A stretch of 10,484 bases of DNA from a bacterium (GCA_030629485.1 DAOVOW010000036.1:1-10484), one strand, 5' to 3'. Shown: positions 1-7,119, numbered from the stretch's first letter. The notes: a model not told the origin generated them from the letters alone. Numbers and translations: made by a program.

Positions 1-633
1 GAATTGATCGACACCGCGGGACTCAGGAGAACATATAAGGTCCACGAGAACATCGAGTTTTACACTAACCTCAGGAGCAAGCGGGCGATCGCCGAGTGCG
101 ACGTGGCGATTGTTCTGGTCGAAGCAACAGCTTCGGTTACAGCCCAGGACAAACGGATATTAGAGCAGGTTATTACCAACCGGCGGGCCGCGATATTGGC
201 TGTCAATAAGTGGGACTTGATTGAAAAAGACAGCCGTACCGCTGATGAATTCACTCGTCAGATCAAGGACCTGCTGGCTCGGTTTGCCTATGTACCGGTG
301 ATTTACATCTCGGCCCTCACCGGACAGCGAGTGACCAAGACTATGTCGATGGTGAGTGAGGTGTATGCTGAGACCAACAAACGTATTGCTACCTCGCCCC
401 TAAACGAATTTCTCCAGCGCATTGTTGGGCGTCAGCATCCACCGGCCAGGCAGGGGAAGTACATCAAGTTCAATTACGTTACCCAGAGCGAAGTAGCGCC
501 GCCGACTTTCCTCTTTTTTGTCAACCACCCTAAGCTGATTGACAAGTCCTACATCGGCTATCTAAGCAACCAGATTCGCCGGGAGTACGGCTTCGAAGGT
601 GTACCTATCCGGCTGAAGTTCCGCCGCAAATAA
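1..633 (+). CDS. der: Ribosome-assembly GTPase Der (EngA), C-terminal part, 5'-truncated by window
   Basis: Der is a cytoplasmic tandem-GTPase needed for maturation of the 50S ribosomal subunit. This fragment of 210 residues carries most of the second G domain and the C-terminal KH-like domain. The window opens inside the G3 motif: codon 1 is Glu, followed by LIDTAG. G4 is NKWD at fragment residues 69-72, and the G5 SAL motif is near residues 104-106. The tail after about residue 130, with LNEFLQ, the KYIKFNYVTQ strand, FLFFVNHP and the FEGVPIRL end, is typical of the Der KH-like domain. The P-loop of this G domain and the whole first G domain lie upstream of the window, so no start can be given. 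The gene ends in TAA. It is a housekeeping gene with no obvious functional link to the chemotaxis genes downstream, and a 103-bp gap with its own promoter separates them. Identity is confident. Confidence 0.95.
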   Translation, partial: ELIDTAGLRRTYKVHENIEFYTNLRSKRAIAECDVAIVLVEATASVTAQDKRILEQVITNRRAAILAVNKWDLIEKDSRTADEFTRQIKDLLARFAYVPVIYISALTGQRVTKTMSMVSEVYAETNKRIATSPLNEFLQRIVGRQHPPARQGKYIKFNYVTQSEVAPPTFLFFVNHPKLIDKSYIGYLSNQIRREYGFEGVPIRLKFRRK

Positions 634-700
634 CAGCGAGGCGTTTCCTTCGTTACCATCTGCTTTTCTCCCTATACGACTGCATCCGAGGGCGCAAGGG

Positions 701-727
701 TAAACGCTCGGTTGTTTCCGCCGATAC
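701..727 (+). promoter_or_regulatory. Sigma-28 (FliA)-type promoter for the chemotaxis operon
   Basis: TAAA at 701-704, a 15-nt spacer, then GCCGATAC at 720-727. The known FliA consensus is TAAA-N15-GCCGATAA, so this matches all four -35 core bases, the exact spacing, and seven of eight -10 bases. It sits in the only real gap before the chemotaxis genes and on their strand, which is where a class III flagellar promoter would be expected. The predicted transcription start is about 733-734, only a few bases before the ATG at 737. Found by eye; no genome-wide background count was possible. Confidence 0.65.
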
Positions 728-736
728 ATCAACTGT

Positions 737-2029
737 ATGGCGCCTTTGACCGAACAGCCGGACACACTCCTCGAGTTGGAAACCCGACTCGAAAGAACCC
801 GCGCACAATTGCGTGACATGGCTACGATGGGGGCGGTGATCACCTCGATTCAGGAGATCAACGCGGTGCTGTCGGTTGTCATGGACATGGCCCTGCAAAT
901 AGTCGATGGCGAAGTTGGTCTGATCATGCTTCAAACTGAAGGCGAACTCAAGGTCGAGATATCGTGGGGAGTCAGTGAAGAGTTCGCCAGGTCTCTCATG
1001 TATCTTGACGATATGGACCTGCCCAGCTATTGCTTCAAGAAACGCGAAACGGTTGTCCTAAATGAACTCGATCTGAAGGCCGAGGACGGTTTCATGGTCC
1101 AATCGATCATCAGCGTACCAATCCAGACCGCCAAACAGTGCCACGGTGTGATGGTGATTGTAAACAAGTCGGATGGCAGCCTCTATTCCAATGAGGACAA
1201 AGAAATTCTGGAGATGCTTCTCAGTTTCGTTGCAGTTGCCATCGACAATTCCATTCTGATCAAGGACAAATTGGCCAGGCAGAAAATCGACCAGGAAATG
1301 GTCATTGCTCGGCAGATTCAGGAGACTATTCTGCCACAGGATATCGATAGTATTGATGGCGCCGATATCGGGGTAGCCTACTATCCGGCGCGTGAAGTAG
1401 GGGGTGATTTCTACGACGTCATCCGAATCGATGACTCGCATTTCGTGGTCGTGATCGGCGACGTTTCCAACAAAGGCGTCCCGGCGGCACTGGTCATGTC
1501 GGCTGCGGTTGCGCTGATCAAATCAATCATCCGATCCCAACCGGATATTTCCATGTCGTCACTGGCCGCTTCGCTCAACGACATCCTGGCTCAAGAAATC
1601 ATTAAGGAGCGGGAGATGTTCGTCACCCTGTTCTTCTGCCGGTTCAACCTGGCCGATCGGCGACTCACCTTCTGCAACGCCGGGCACATGCCGGGACTGT
1701 TCTGGGACGGCCGGGAGAAGAAGATATGTGAATTGATCGAGGGTGGACCGATAGTGGGACAGTTTCCGGGTGCTGCCTTCAAGCAGGGCCGGCAACAACT
1801 CCGCCCGGGTGACAAGCTGTTCCTCTTTACCGATGGCCTGACTGAGGCCACCGACGCCGAGAACAATCTCTTCGGGCGTGAGCGGGCAGAGCAGGTCTTC
1901 TCTGCGGAAATCGGCCTTTCCCCAAAAGAGTTCTGTGTCAAGGTCAAAGAATGGGTCGACCGTTTCAGTGAAGGCGCCGGTGAAGATACGCATGACGACT
2001 TCACCATTCTCCAGGTCAAGGTGAATTGA
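737..2029 (+). CDS. GAF-domain SpoIIE/RsbU-type PPM serine phosphatase
   Basis: Predicted cytoplasmic Mn/Mg-dependent protein phosphatase that removes phosphate from a phospho-STAS protein in a partner-switching circuit. It has 430 residues. A short charged N-terminal helix (about 8-30) precedes a GAF sensor domain (about 35-175). A linker helix (about 176-200) ends in ARQIQETILP, the signature joining sensor to catalytic domain in RsbU-like enzymes. The PPM/SpoIIE domain is about 205-430. Metal-binding acidic motifs are all present: VGGDFYDV (221-228), GDVSNKG (241-247), FTDG with D366, and the DD pair at 420-421; the NAGHMPG motif is at 314-320. There is no membrane segment. ATG 737 is the first possible start in this frame after the TAA at 701-703. 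It has no Shine-Dalgarno, consistent with a nearly leaderless transcript from the adjacent promoter; ATG 818 is an alternative but would cut into the N-terminal helix. The stop is 2 nt before the kinase ATG. The GAF ligand cannot be read from the sequence. Confidence 0.92.
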   Translation: MAPLTEQPDTLLELETRLERTRAQLRDMATMGAVITSIQEINAVLSVVMDMALQIVDGEVGLIMLQTEGELKVEISWGVSEEFARSLMYLDDMDLPSYCFKKRETVVLNELDLKAEDGFMVQSIISVPIQTAKQCHGVMVIVNKSDGSLYSNEDKEILEMLLSFVAVAIDNSILIKDKLARQKIDQEMVIARQIQETILPQDIDSIDGADIGVAYYPAREVGGDFYDVIRIDDSHFVVVIGDVSNKGVPAALVMSAAVALIKSIIRSQPDISMSSLAASLNDILAQEIIKEREMFVTLFFCRFNLADRRLTFCNAGHMPGLFWDGREKKICELIEGGPIVGQFPGAAFKQGRQQLRPGDKLFLFTDGLTEATDAENNLFGRERAEQVFSAEIGLSPKEFCVKVKEWVDRFSEGAGEDTHDDFTILQVKVN

Positions 2030-2031
2030 AC

Positions 2032-2454
2032 ATGTCTTGTTACCAATGGGAGTTTTTTTCGGTCACCGCCTCTGGGGAGGCTATGTTGGAGCGGTTACAG
2101 GCGATCCTCGAGGACAACCTGGTTTCGCCGAGTGACCGGCGCAAATTCATGCTGGCTGTCTCTGAGGCATTCAACAATGCCCTGATTCACGGCAACGAAC
2201 TCAACCCGAAAAAGACGATCAGGGTGCAGCTTTGCATTAATGAAGACGCTCTCTCTGCCGATATAATTGACCAAGGCCAAGAGGGGCTTAAGAAGATTCA
2301 GTCGCCCCGCGAGACAGATCTCCTTTCGGAGGGAGGTCGCGGCGTGGGGTTGATGATGTACTGTGCTGATAACGTAGAGTTCGAACAGATTGAGAATGGT
2401 GGCTTGAAAGTCACCGTGCAACTGGTGCGAAAATCGATAGCGAAAATAACGTGA
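2032..2454 (+). CDS. RsbW/SpoIIAB-like serine kinase (HATPase_c anti-sigma factor family)
   Basis: A 140-residue single-domain GHKL ATPase of the anti-sigma regulatory kinase family. Such proteins phosphorylate a STAS partner and bind either that partner or a target such as a sigma factor. The N-box SEAFNNALIHGN spans 44-55, with Glu45 as the expected catalytic base and Asn49 as the Mg ligand. The G1 box is DQG (80-82) and the G2 box is GGRGVGLMM (101-109), so kinase activity looks intact. ATG 2032 is chosen over an in-frame TTG at 2026 that overlaps the previous stop. The 2-nt gap after the phosphatase implies translational coupling. It lies between its presumed antagonist phosphatase and its presumed STAS substrate, the order expected of a partner-switching cassette. 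No sigma factor gene is adjacent, so 'anti-sigma factor' is a family label and not a demonstrated role. Confidence 0.9.
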   Translation: MSCYQWEFFSVTASGEAMLERLQAILEDNLVSPSDRRKFMLAVSEAFNNALIHGNELNPKKTIRVQLCINEDALSADIIDQGQEGLKKIQSPRETDLLSEGGRGVGLMMYCADNVEFEQIENGGLKVTVQLVRKSIAKIT

Positions 2455-2485
2455 GTGGATATTAAGGAGCCTAACGGAGGACATC

Positions 2486-2836
2486 ATGGAAATCAACCTG
2501 ACGGAAGCCAACGGCGTGGCGATACTGAGCCTTAAGGGCAGGTTGGACCTCTCCAGCGGATCGTTGCTGAAGGAACAGGTCAAGAAACTCTTTGAGGATG
2601 AGAAAACCAACATCCATCTCAATCTGGCCGATGTTGAGTTCATCAACAGTTCGGGATTGGGAACGCTGGTGTCCCTTATGAAGGAGACACGACTTCGCAA
2701 GGGGCGGTTGACGTTGTCCAACCTGGCCAGTTATGTCCAGGAAATATTCGACATCACCCAGTTGTCGCATATTTTTGAGATATTCGTCAGCCAGGAGGAA
2801 GCAATGAATTCATACCAGACGGTCAATGCCGGCTGA
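2486..2836 (+). CDS. STAS-domain anti-sigma factor antagonist (SpoIIAA/RsbV-like)
   Basis: A 116-residue STAS protein, close to the usual length for SpoIIAA/RsbV. It starts MEINLTEANGVAIL and has the GRLDLSSG strand-turn near residues 18-25. The phosphorylation loop INSSGLG is at 53-59, with the Ser55-Ser56-Gly pair in place of the DSSGLG loop of SpoIIAA. Asn54 replaces the common Asp before the serines, which is tolerated in many family members. The expected cycle is phosphorylation by the upstream HATPase kinase and dephosphorylation by the GAF-PPM phosphatase, with the unphosphorylated form binding the kinase or another target. The ATG has a good ribosome site, GGAGG at 2476-2480 with a 5-nt spacer. 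The gene stands 31 bp after the kinase and 29 bp before the HEAT gene. Confidence 0.92.
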   Translation: MEINLTEANGVAILSLKGRLDLSSGSLLKEQVKKLFEDEKTNIHLNLADVEFINSSGLGTLVSLMKETRLRKGRLTLSNLASYVQEIFDITQLSHIFEIFVSQEEAMNSYQTVNAG

Positions 2837-2865
2837 GGATTTAAATTCACCAGTAGGGGAACTCA

Positions 2866-4773
2866 ATGAGTACTGCTATTGATCAGATAGCCGAACTGCT
2901 GACACGGCTGCAGTCGCCTGACTTCTACGAGCGCGAAGAAGCGGTTCGTAGTCTGGGCTCATACGACGCCGACGAAGCGGTGGCCGGACTGGTAATGGCT
3001 TTGGAAGATCCGGACATGGGGATCAGAGAATTGGCCGCCGACCTTCTGGCCCAGATGAAAGGCGACACGGCTGCCCAATTGCTGATAAGGTTTCTCGGTC
3101 ATGCCGACATCGGCACGCGCAATCTGGCCGCCGAAATACTCGTCAAGATAGGTGGTGAGTCCGTACCAGCCCTGCTGGCTGATATTGATAACGACGATTA
3201 CGACATCCGAAAGTTCATCGTCGACGTGCTCGGTCTGATCAAAGATCCAGCGGCGGTGGACCAACTGTGTCGCAAATTGTGGGACGAAAATGCCAACGTG
3301 GCCGGTTCTGCCGCAGAAGGGCTCGGTGAGATCGGTTCAAAAGAAGCGGTGCCGGCTCTTATCGGCGCCTTCGAAAACGTGGAGGATGCCCGACTGCAGG
3401 CGGCCGAGGCGCTGGGTAAGATCGGCGACCCGTCAGCTCTGGACAAACTGTATGAATTCATGGAAACCGATGATTCCATGGTCAAGTTTGCCGTGTTGGA
3501 GGCAATAGGAAACATCGGGCAGAAAGACTCAGTGCCACAACTGATGCCGATTCTCAAATCAGACGACCGCACTATCGCTGAAACGGCTTTGATGGCTGTC
3601 ATAGACATTAGTCTGCAAAACAACGACAGGATCGACTGCGACCTTCCCCTCGATCAGTTCACCGAATTCCTCTTCGCTGGCATGCGAAACCGCAATCGCA
3701 GGATTACCGAATTCACGCTCAATCGGCTGACCCATTGGTATGGCGCCGATGTTCTGTCATCGCTCCTGGATGTTCTTGAATCTGTCGACGAGGACGACCG
3801 ACAGCGCATCTCGGATATTCTGGTCGATGCCGGTCCGACCGCAGCGAGTACCATGCTGGACAAGTTCGCCACCAGCTCGGTAGCCGGCAGACTGACGGTG
3901 CTGGAGGTGATTCGTCAGTTCATCGATGATGATATTGCCGAGCGCCTGCTCACCTTTGCCGATGACTCCGAACCTGATGTCAGGCAGAAGATAGCTCACC
4001 TGCTCGGCATCTCAGGATATGCCGGTGCCATCCCGACCCTGAAGAAACTGGCCGGCGACGCCGTCGGCCATGTTCGGGCGACCGCCTATGCCGCCCTCGG
4101 CTGGCTGGCTGATGAAAACGAGATCGACTTTCTTTTCGGTGGGCTGGAAGATCGGTACTCCGACGTACGCCAGGCAGCTATGGGGGCGCTGATTGTGGTC
4201 GGGACTCCGCGCGTAGTCTCATTATTCACCAAGGACCTGCACCACGAAGACGTGGAGCGTCAACGACTGGCCGTATCGGCGTTAGGTATGATCGGCGATT
4301 CCGACGTGGTGGGACCGCTGTTGGGGGCCATTAACCATCCTGATGCTTCGGTCAGAAAACTGGCTGTCGTGTCCCTGGGACGCATCAAATCCGTGACCGA
4401 TACCCAGCCGCTGGTATTGGCTCTTTCCGACGAAAGTCCGGCTGTGCGCAAAGCTGCTGTTACCGCCTTGATCGAGGTCAAGGGTCAAATGGCGGCTAAC
4501 GATATTCGAGCGTTGCTCGAAGATGTCGACGTCTGGGTACGTTTCCACACCATTAACGCCATAGGCGAATTGGGCATTGAAAGCCATGCTCAGTATATCC
4601 TGCAACACCTGGAAGACGATCAGGATATTATCCGTATCGCTGCCGCCAAGGCGCTGGCTCGGATGGGCTGCCGAGAGGCGATTCCACACCTGCGTCAACT
4701 CGGCGGCGACAAGAATGATGATGTGGTACAGGCCGCTCAGGCCGCTATGTCCGAACTGGAAGGAGCTGTCTGA
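2866..4773 (+). CDS. HEAT-repeat (PBS-lyase-like) scaffold protein
   Basis: A 635-residue cytoplasmic protein built almost wholly of roughly 31-residue HEAT/PBS-lyase-like helical repeats. Repeats recur as acidic turn, then VR/IR, then AA-x-x-LG-x-IG. Clear examples are near residues 45-65, 75-95, 110-125, 140-160, 172-190 and 205-220. The series resumes from about 360 to the C terminus, with variants such as VRATAYAALG, VRQAAMGAL and VRKLAVVSLG. The stretch of about 250-350 is more degenerate and may be a hinge or a different interface. No catalytic motif, signal peptide or membrane helix is visible. Superhelical repeats of this type normally bind other proteins, so a scaffold or adaptor role is inferred. 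A similar HEAT protein (Cpc7) has been described with the Myxococcus Che7 system. AGGGGA at 2855-2860 serves the ATG. The stop overlaps the next start (TGATG), which couples it to the receiver at 4773. The partner is unknown. Confidence 0.88.
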   Translation: MSTAIDQIAELLTRLQSPDFYEREEAVRSLGSYDADEAVAGLVMALEDPDMGIRELAADLLAQMKGDTAAQLLIRFLGHADIGTRNLAAEILVKIGGESVPALLADIDNDDYDIRKFIVDVLGLIKDPAAVDQLCRKLWDENANVAGSAAEGLGEIGSKEAVPALIGAFENVEDARLQAAEALGKIGDPSALDKLYEFMETDDSMVKFAVLEAIGNIGQKDSVPQLMPILKSDDRTIAETALMAVIDISLQNNDRIDCDLPLDQFTEFLFAGMRNRNRRITEFTLNRLTHWYGADVLSSLLDVLESVDEDDRQRISDILVDAGPTAASTMLDKFATSSVAGRLTVLEVIRQFIDDDIAERLLTFADDSEPDVRQKIAHLLGISGYAGAIPTLKKLAGDAVGHVRATAYAALGWLADENEIDFLFGGLEDRYSDVRQAAMGALIVVGTPRVVSLFTKDLHHEDVERQRLAVSALGMIGDSDVVGPLLGAINHPDASVRKLAVVSLGRIKSVTDTQPLVLALSDESPAVRKAAVTALIEVKGQMAANDIRALLEDVDVWVRFHTINAIGELGIESHAQYILQHLEDDQDIIRIAAAKALARMGCREAIPHLRQLGGDKNDDVVQAAQAAMSELEGAV

Positions 4774-5156
4774 TGGAACATCCGTCAATATTAGTGGTCG
4801 ATGACGAACTGCTGATCAGAGATCTGCTATATGATTTCTTTCAGGATCAGGGGTGGGATATCACCGTAGCCGAAAGCGGTGAGAAGGCACTGGAGATCCT
4901 GCAAAAGAAGAAAGTTGATGTTCTCCTGACCGATCTGCGAATGCCGGTTATGGATGGTATGGCACTTACCGGTCGGGTGCGAAAGAGTTTCCCCGACATC
5001 CCGGTGGTGATTATGACAGGTTATCCATCGGTCGAATCAGCAGTCTCGGCCTTGCGCAACAAAGTCGCCGACTACATCACCAAGCCGTTCAACGTTAACG
5101 AACTGTACAAACGGGTGGAATCACATCTACCCGGTGAAGAAGAGGAAACCGTATGA
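4773..5156 (+). CDS. Stand-alone response-regulator receiver domain, NtrC-type
   Basis: A 127-residue single REC domain with no output domain. The acidic pocket is Asp10-Asp11, the phospho-acceptor is Asp54 in LLTDLRMP, the switch residue is Thr82 in MTGYPSVESA, and the conserved lysine is Lys104 in ITKPF. All are intact, so it should accept phosphate. The MTGYPS and KPFNVNEL segments resemble receivers of NtrC-type regulators more than flagellar CheY, and the short acidic tail (GEEEETV) lacks any AAA+ or DNA-binding part. The ATG shares one base with the HEAT stop, with GGAAGGAG at 4758-4765 inside the HEAT gene as ribosome site. Its own stop overlaps the next receiver's start. The upstream kinase could be the CheA in this operon or an orphan histidine kinase. 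Confidence 0.9.
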   Translation: MEHPSILVVDDELLIRDLLYDFFQDQGWDITVAESGEKALEILQKKKVDVLLTDLRMPVMDGMALTGRVRKSFPDIPVVIMTGYPSVESAVSALRNKVADYITKPFNVNELYKRVESHLPGEEEETV

Positions 5157-5620
5157 GCACGGCTGACGCGATGCGCGCACGAGTTCTGGTTACTGACGAT
5201 GAAGCGGGTATCAGAAACGATCTGAGTGACTACCTTTCGCACCTCGGGTATCATGTCTCCGTTGCCGACGACGCCGGAAGTACGTTGTCGCAGGTGACCG
5301 AAACCGCTTATGGTGTTCTGTTGCTTGATGACATACTGCCCGACGAGAGCGGTCTGGAGATTCTACCCAGATTACTTGATATCCGCCCATCTATGAGTGT
5401 GATAGTCATGACCGGTTGCCCCACCGTGAAATCGGTTATAAAGGCAATGCGGCGGGGAGCCTGTGATTTCGTAGTCAAACCGTTTGAATTGGATGAACTG
5501 AAGACGGCCGTTTATCGGGCCGCACAGCGCAATCAACGGCTGGTGGATGAAGCTTTCAGAAACTGTAAAGACACAACAAGGGATTCCGGGACCGTGATGA
5601 ACTCGGTCTCTCAGGACTGA
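5153..5620 (+). CDS. Second stand-alone receiver-domain protein with C-terminal tail
   Basis: A 155-residue protein. The receiver occupies about 8-125 and is followed by a polar tail of about 30 residues with no recognised domain. Acidic pocket Asp15-Asp16 and phospho-acceptor Asp59 in LLLDDILP (the D-x-x-L-P spacing makes Asp59, not Asp60, the acceptor) are present, with Thr87 in VMTGCPTV and Lys109 in VVKPF. Like its neighbour it looks NtrC-receiver-like. It starts with an ATGA overlap with the previous gene, so the two receivers are probably made in fixed ratio. The two proteins are only moderately alike, which argues against recent duplication. The tail might be a remnant of a lost output domain or a docking peptide; neither can be shown from sequence alone. 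Confidence 0.88.
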   Translation: MSTADAMRARVLVTDDEAGIRNDLSDYLSHLGYHVSVADDAGSTLSQVTETAYGVLLLDDILPDESGLEILPRLLDIRPSMSVIVMTGCPTVKSVIKAMRRGACDFVVKPFELDELKTAVYRAAQRNQRLVDEAFRNCKDTTRDSGTVMNSVSQD

Positions 5621-5681
5621 AGTGGAACGGCCTCTTCAACCGAATCCCGTAACGACGTCGCAGATCATAAAAGGGTGGAAA

Positions 5682-6683
5682 ATGCTGACATCGTCCTCAG
5701 CCGAACCGGAAATGACGCATGAAGAATTCGTGATGATGCGAGATTTCCTTCACGAGAAAAGCGGCATTTTCTTTGCTGAAAACAAAATGTACCTGTTGAA
5801 AAACCGGTTGGTCAAGCGTATGACCGATCTGGGAATCAAGAGCTATCGCGACTACTTCTACCATGTCAAGTACGACACATCACTGAGAGAGTTCAAAGAG
5901 TTGATGAATCTGGTCACGACCAACGAAACCAGTTTCTTTCGCAATGAACCTCAGTTGTTGTCGTTCTCCGCAGAGGTCCTGCCGTTGATGATCAAGGAGA
6001 AGTCTCAGGGCAAAGGGACAAGAAGCATTAAGGTCTGGTCGGCCGGATGTTCAACCGGCGAGGAACCGTACACTCTGGCCATGATGATTCTTGAGAGGCT
6101 CGTCAGTATAGCGGGATGGAAAGTCGAGATCATTGCCAATGACATCTCGGAACAGGTCTTGTCGAAAGCCCGCAAAGGTGAGTACAGCGGCATTACTTTG
6201 CGCAACGTCAAGCCGACCGTGCTCGATCGCTTCTTCGATAAGGTCGGCGATCTCTATCGAGTGAAACAGGAGATCAAATCGTTGGTCAGGTTCTCGCACA
6301 TCAATCTCAACGAACCCCGCCAGATGTCGATGCACTCCGGGTTTGACACCATCTTCTGCCGCAACGTGATGATCTATTTCTCGGAGCAGGTTAAACGTCA
6401 GATAGTCCGCGGCTTCTACAACAGTTTGCGACCCAACGGGTACTTTTACATCGGCCACGCGGAGACGCTACACGGCATCTCCAAAGCGTTCAAGCTGGTG
6501 TATCTCAAGAACGCCTTGGTGTACCAGAAAGAGTCCGTTGGTCCCTCGCCCCAGACATCGCCAGGCGTTCAACTCGGGTCCGCTACTGCCAAAGGGGGAC
6601 CTTCAGGTACTGGTGCTGCGGGTGGCGCCCGCCGCGCAATGGACTTACTGAGCAAGATAAAGCCGATGACGGTGAAAAAATAG
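5682..6683 (+). CDS. cheR: Chemotaxis protein methyltransferase CheR
   Basis: SAM-dependent enzyme that methylates receptor glutamates for sensory adaptation. In this 333-residue form the N-terminal helical domain (about 11-75) starts MTHEEFVMMRDFLHEKSG. The NETSFFRN motif (81-88) begins the catalytic domain, the SAM-binding AGCSTGEEPY is at 121-130, FCRNVMIYF is at 225-233, and GHAETL at 258-263. After about residue 285 comes a Ser/Pro/Gly/Ala-rich linker ending in a short basic segment (ARRAMDLLSKIKPMTVKK), beyond the usual CheR end. ATG 5682 is chosen because it follows AAGGGTGG and gives a normal CheR N terminus. An in-frame GTG at 5622 with AGGA at 5613-5616 would add 20 residues without family likeness and cannot be excluded. 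It probably acts with the CheB at the end of the window. Confidence 0.95.
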   Translation: MLTSSSAEPEMTHEEFVMMRDFLHEKSGIFFAENKMYLLKNRLVKRMTDLGIKSYRDYFYHVKYDTSLREFKELMNLVTTNETSFFRNEPQLLSFSAEVLPLMIKEKSQGKGTRSIKVWSAGCSTGEEPYTLAMMILERLVSIAGWKVEIIANDISEQVLSKARKGEYSGITLRNVKPTVLDRFFDKVGDLYRVKQEIKSLVRFSHINLNEPRQMSMHSGFDTIFCRNVMIYFSEQVKRQIVRGFYNSLRPNGYFYIGHAETLHGISKAFKLVYLKNALVYQKESVGPSPQTSPGVQLGSATAKGGPSGTGAAGGARRAMDLLSKIKPMTVKK

Positions 6684-6714
6684 CGGCAACTGAAAATATA
6701 CGGAATAAGAAGCT

Positions 6715-7086
6715 ATGGCACTCAAAATAATGGTTGTAGATGACTCTCCGACGGTGGTGAAATTTGTATCGTTTTCGCTCAAGAAAAGCGGATATGATGT
6801 CATCACCGCCTGTGACGGAATGGATGCCATCGAAAAAATATCCAACCTGTCGGATGAGGTCAGCCTGGTTATCACGGACCTGAACATGCCGAACTTGGAC
6901 GGCTACGGTCTGATAGAAGTTCTCCGGCAGAACCAGCAGCACGCGGATACGCCGATCATCATCCTGTCGTCCGAGGACGGTGACGATGATCGCGAGCGGG
7001 GAATGGAAGTCGGCGCCAATTCGTACCTGGTGAAGCCGTTCAAGGCATCCATTCTGATCACCGAAGTCTCGAAATACCTGAACTAA
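6715..7086 (+). CDS. CheY-like stand-alone receiver
   Basis: A 123-residue single REC domain. It has Asp9-Asp10, phospho-acceptor Asp55 in VITDLNMP, Ser85 in IILSSE in the switch position, and Lys107 in LVKPF. It differs from the next gene in having SSEDGDDDRERG in place of the TTRSVKDD region, a pattern common in CheY-like proteins of pilus or multi-receiver systems. It also lacks the DWNMP signature of flagellar CheY. It may therefore be a phosphate sink or a regulator of something other than the flagellar switch. The ATG is preceded only by a weak purine-rich AAGAAG, 31 bp after cheR. No output domain is present. Confidence 0.9.
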   Translation: MALKIMVVDDSPTVVKFVSFSLKKSGYDVITACDGMDAIEKISNLSDEVSLVITDLNMPNLDGYGLIEVLRQNQQHADTPIIILSSEDGDDDRERGMEVGANSYLVKPFKASILITEVSKYLN

Positions 7087-7110
7087 ACGAATTCGGCGCC
7101 AAGCCAAAAA

Positions 7111-7116
7111 GGAGGT
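7111..7116 (+). promoter_or_regulatory. Strong Shine-Dalgarno supporting the GTG start of cheY
   Basis: GGAGGT, preceded by a run of A, ends 3 nt before the GTG at 7120. This near-perfect anti-SD match makes GTG 7120 the clear start, and suggests high translation of CheY relative to its neighbours. Confidence 0.7.
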
Positions 7117-7119
7117 TGC

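Noticed and set aside
649..678. Possible sigma-70 promoter with TATACG (673-678) and TTCGTT 18 bp upstream
   Set aside because: The -35 matches TTGACA poorly; chance occurrence is likely and the sigma-28 motif nearby is far better.
686..717. Imperfect hairpin (CCGAG-GG-CG / CGCTCGG, loop of about 10) followed by TTGTTT, as a possible terminator after der
   Set aside because: The stem is only 7 bp with a 2-nt bulge, the T run is broken, and it overlaps the sigma-28 promoter; too weak to call.
2266..2273. GCCGATAT inside the kinase gene as an internal sigma-28 promoter
   Set aside because: The tetramer 15 nt upstream is ATTA rather than TAAA and it lies inside a coding region; other GCCGAT copies in the window also lack an upstream TAAA.
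6672..6700. AT-rich stretch before the receiver at 6715 as a separate promoter
   Set aside because: AATATA is present but no acceptable -35; the short gap fits simple operon read-through.
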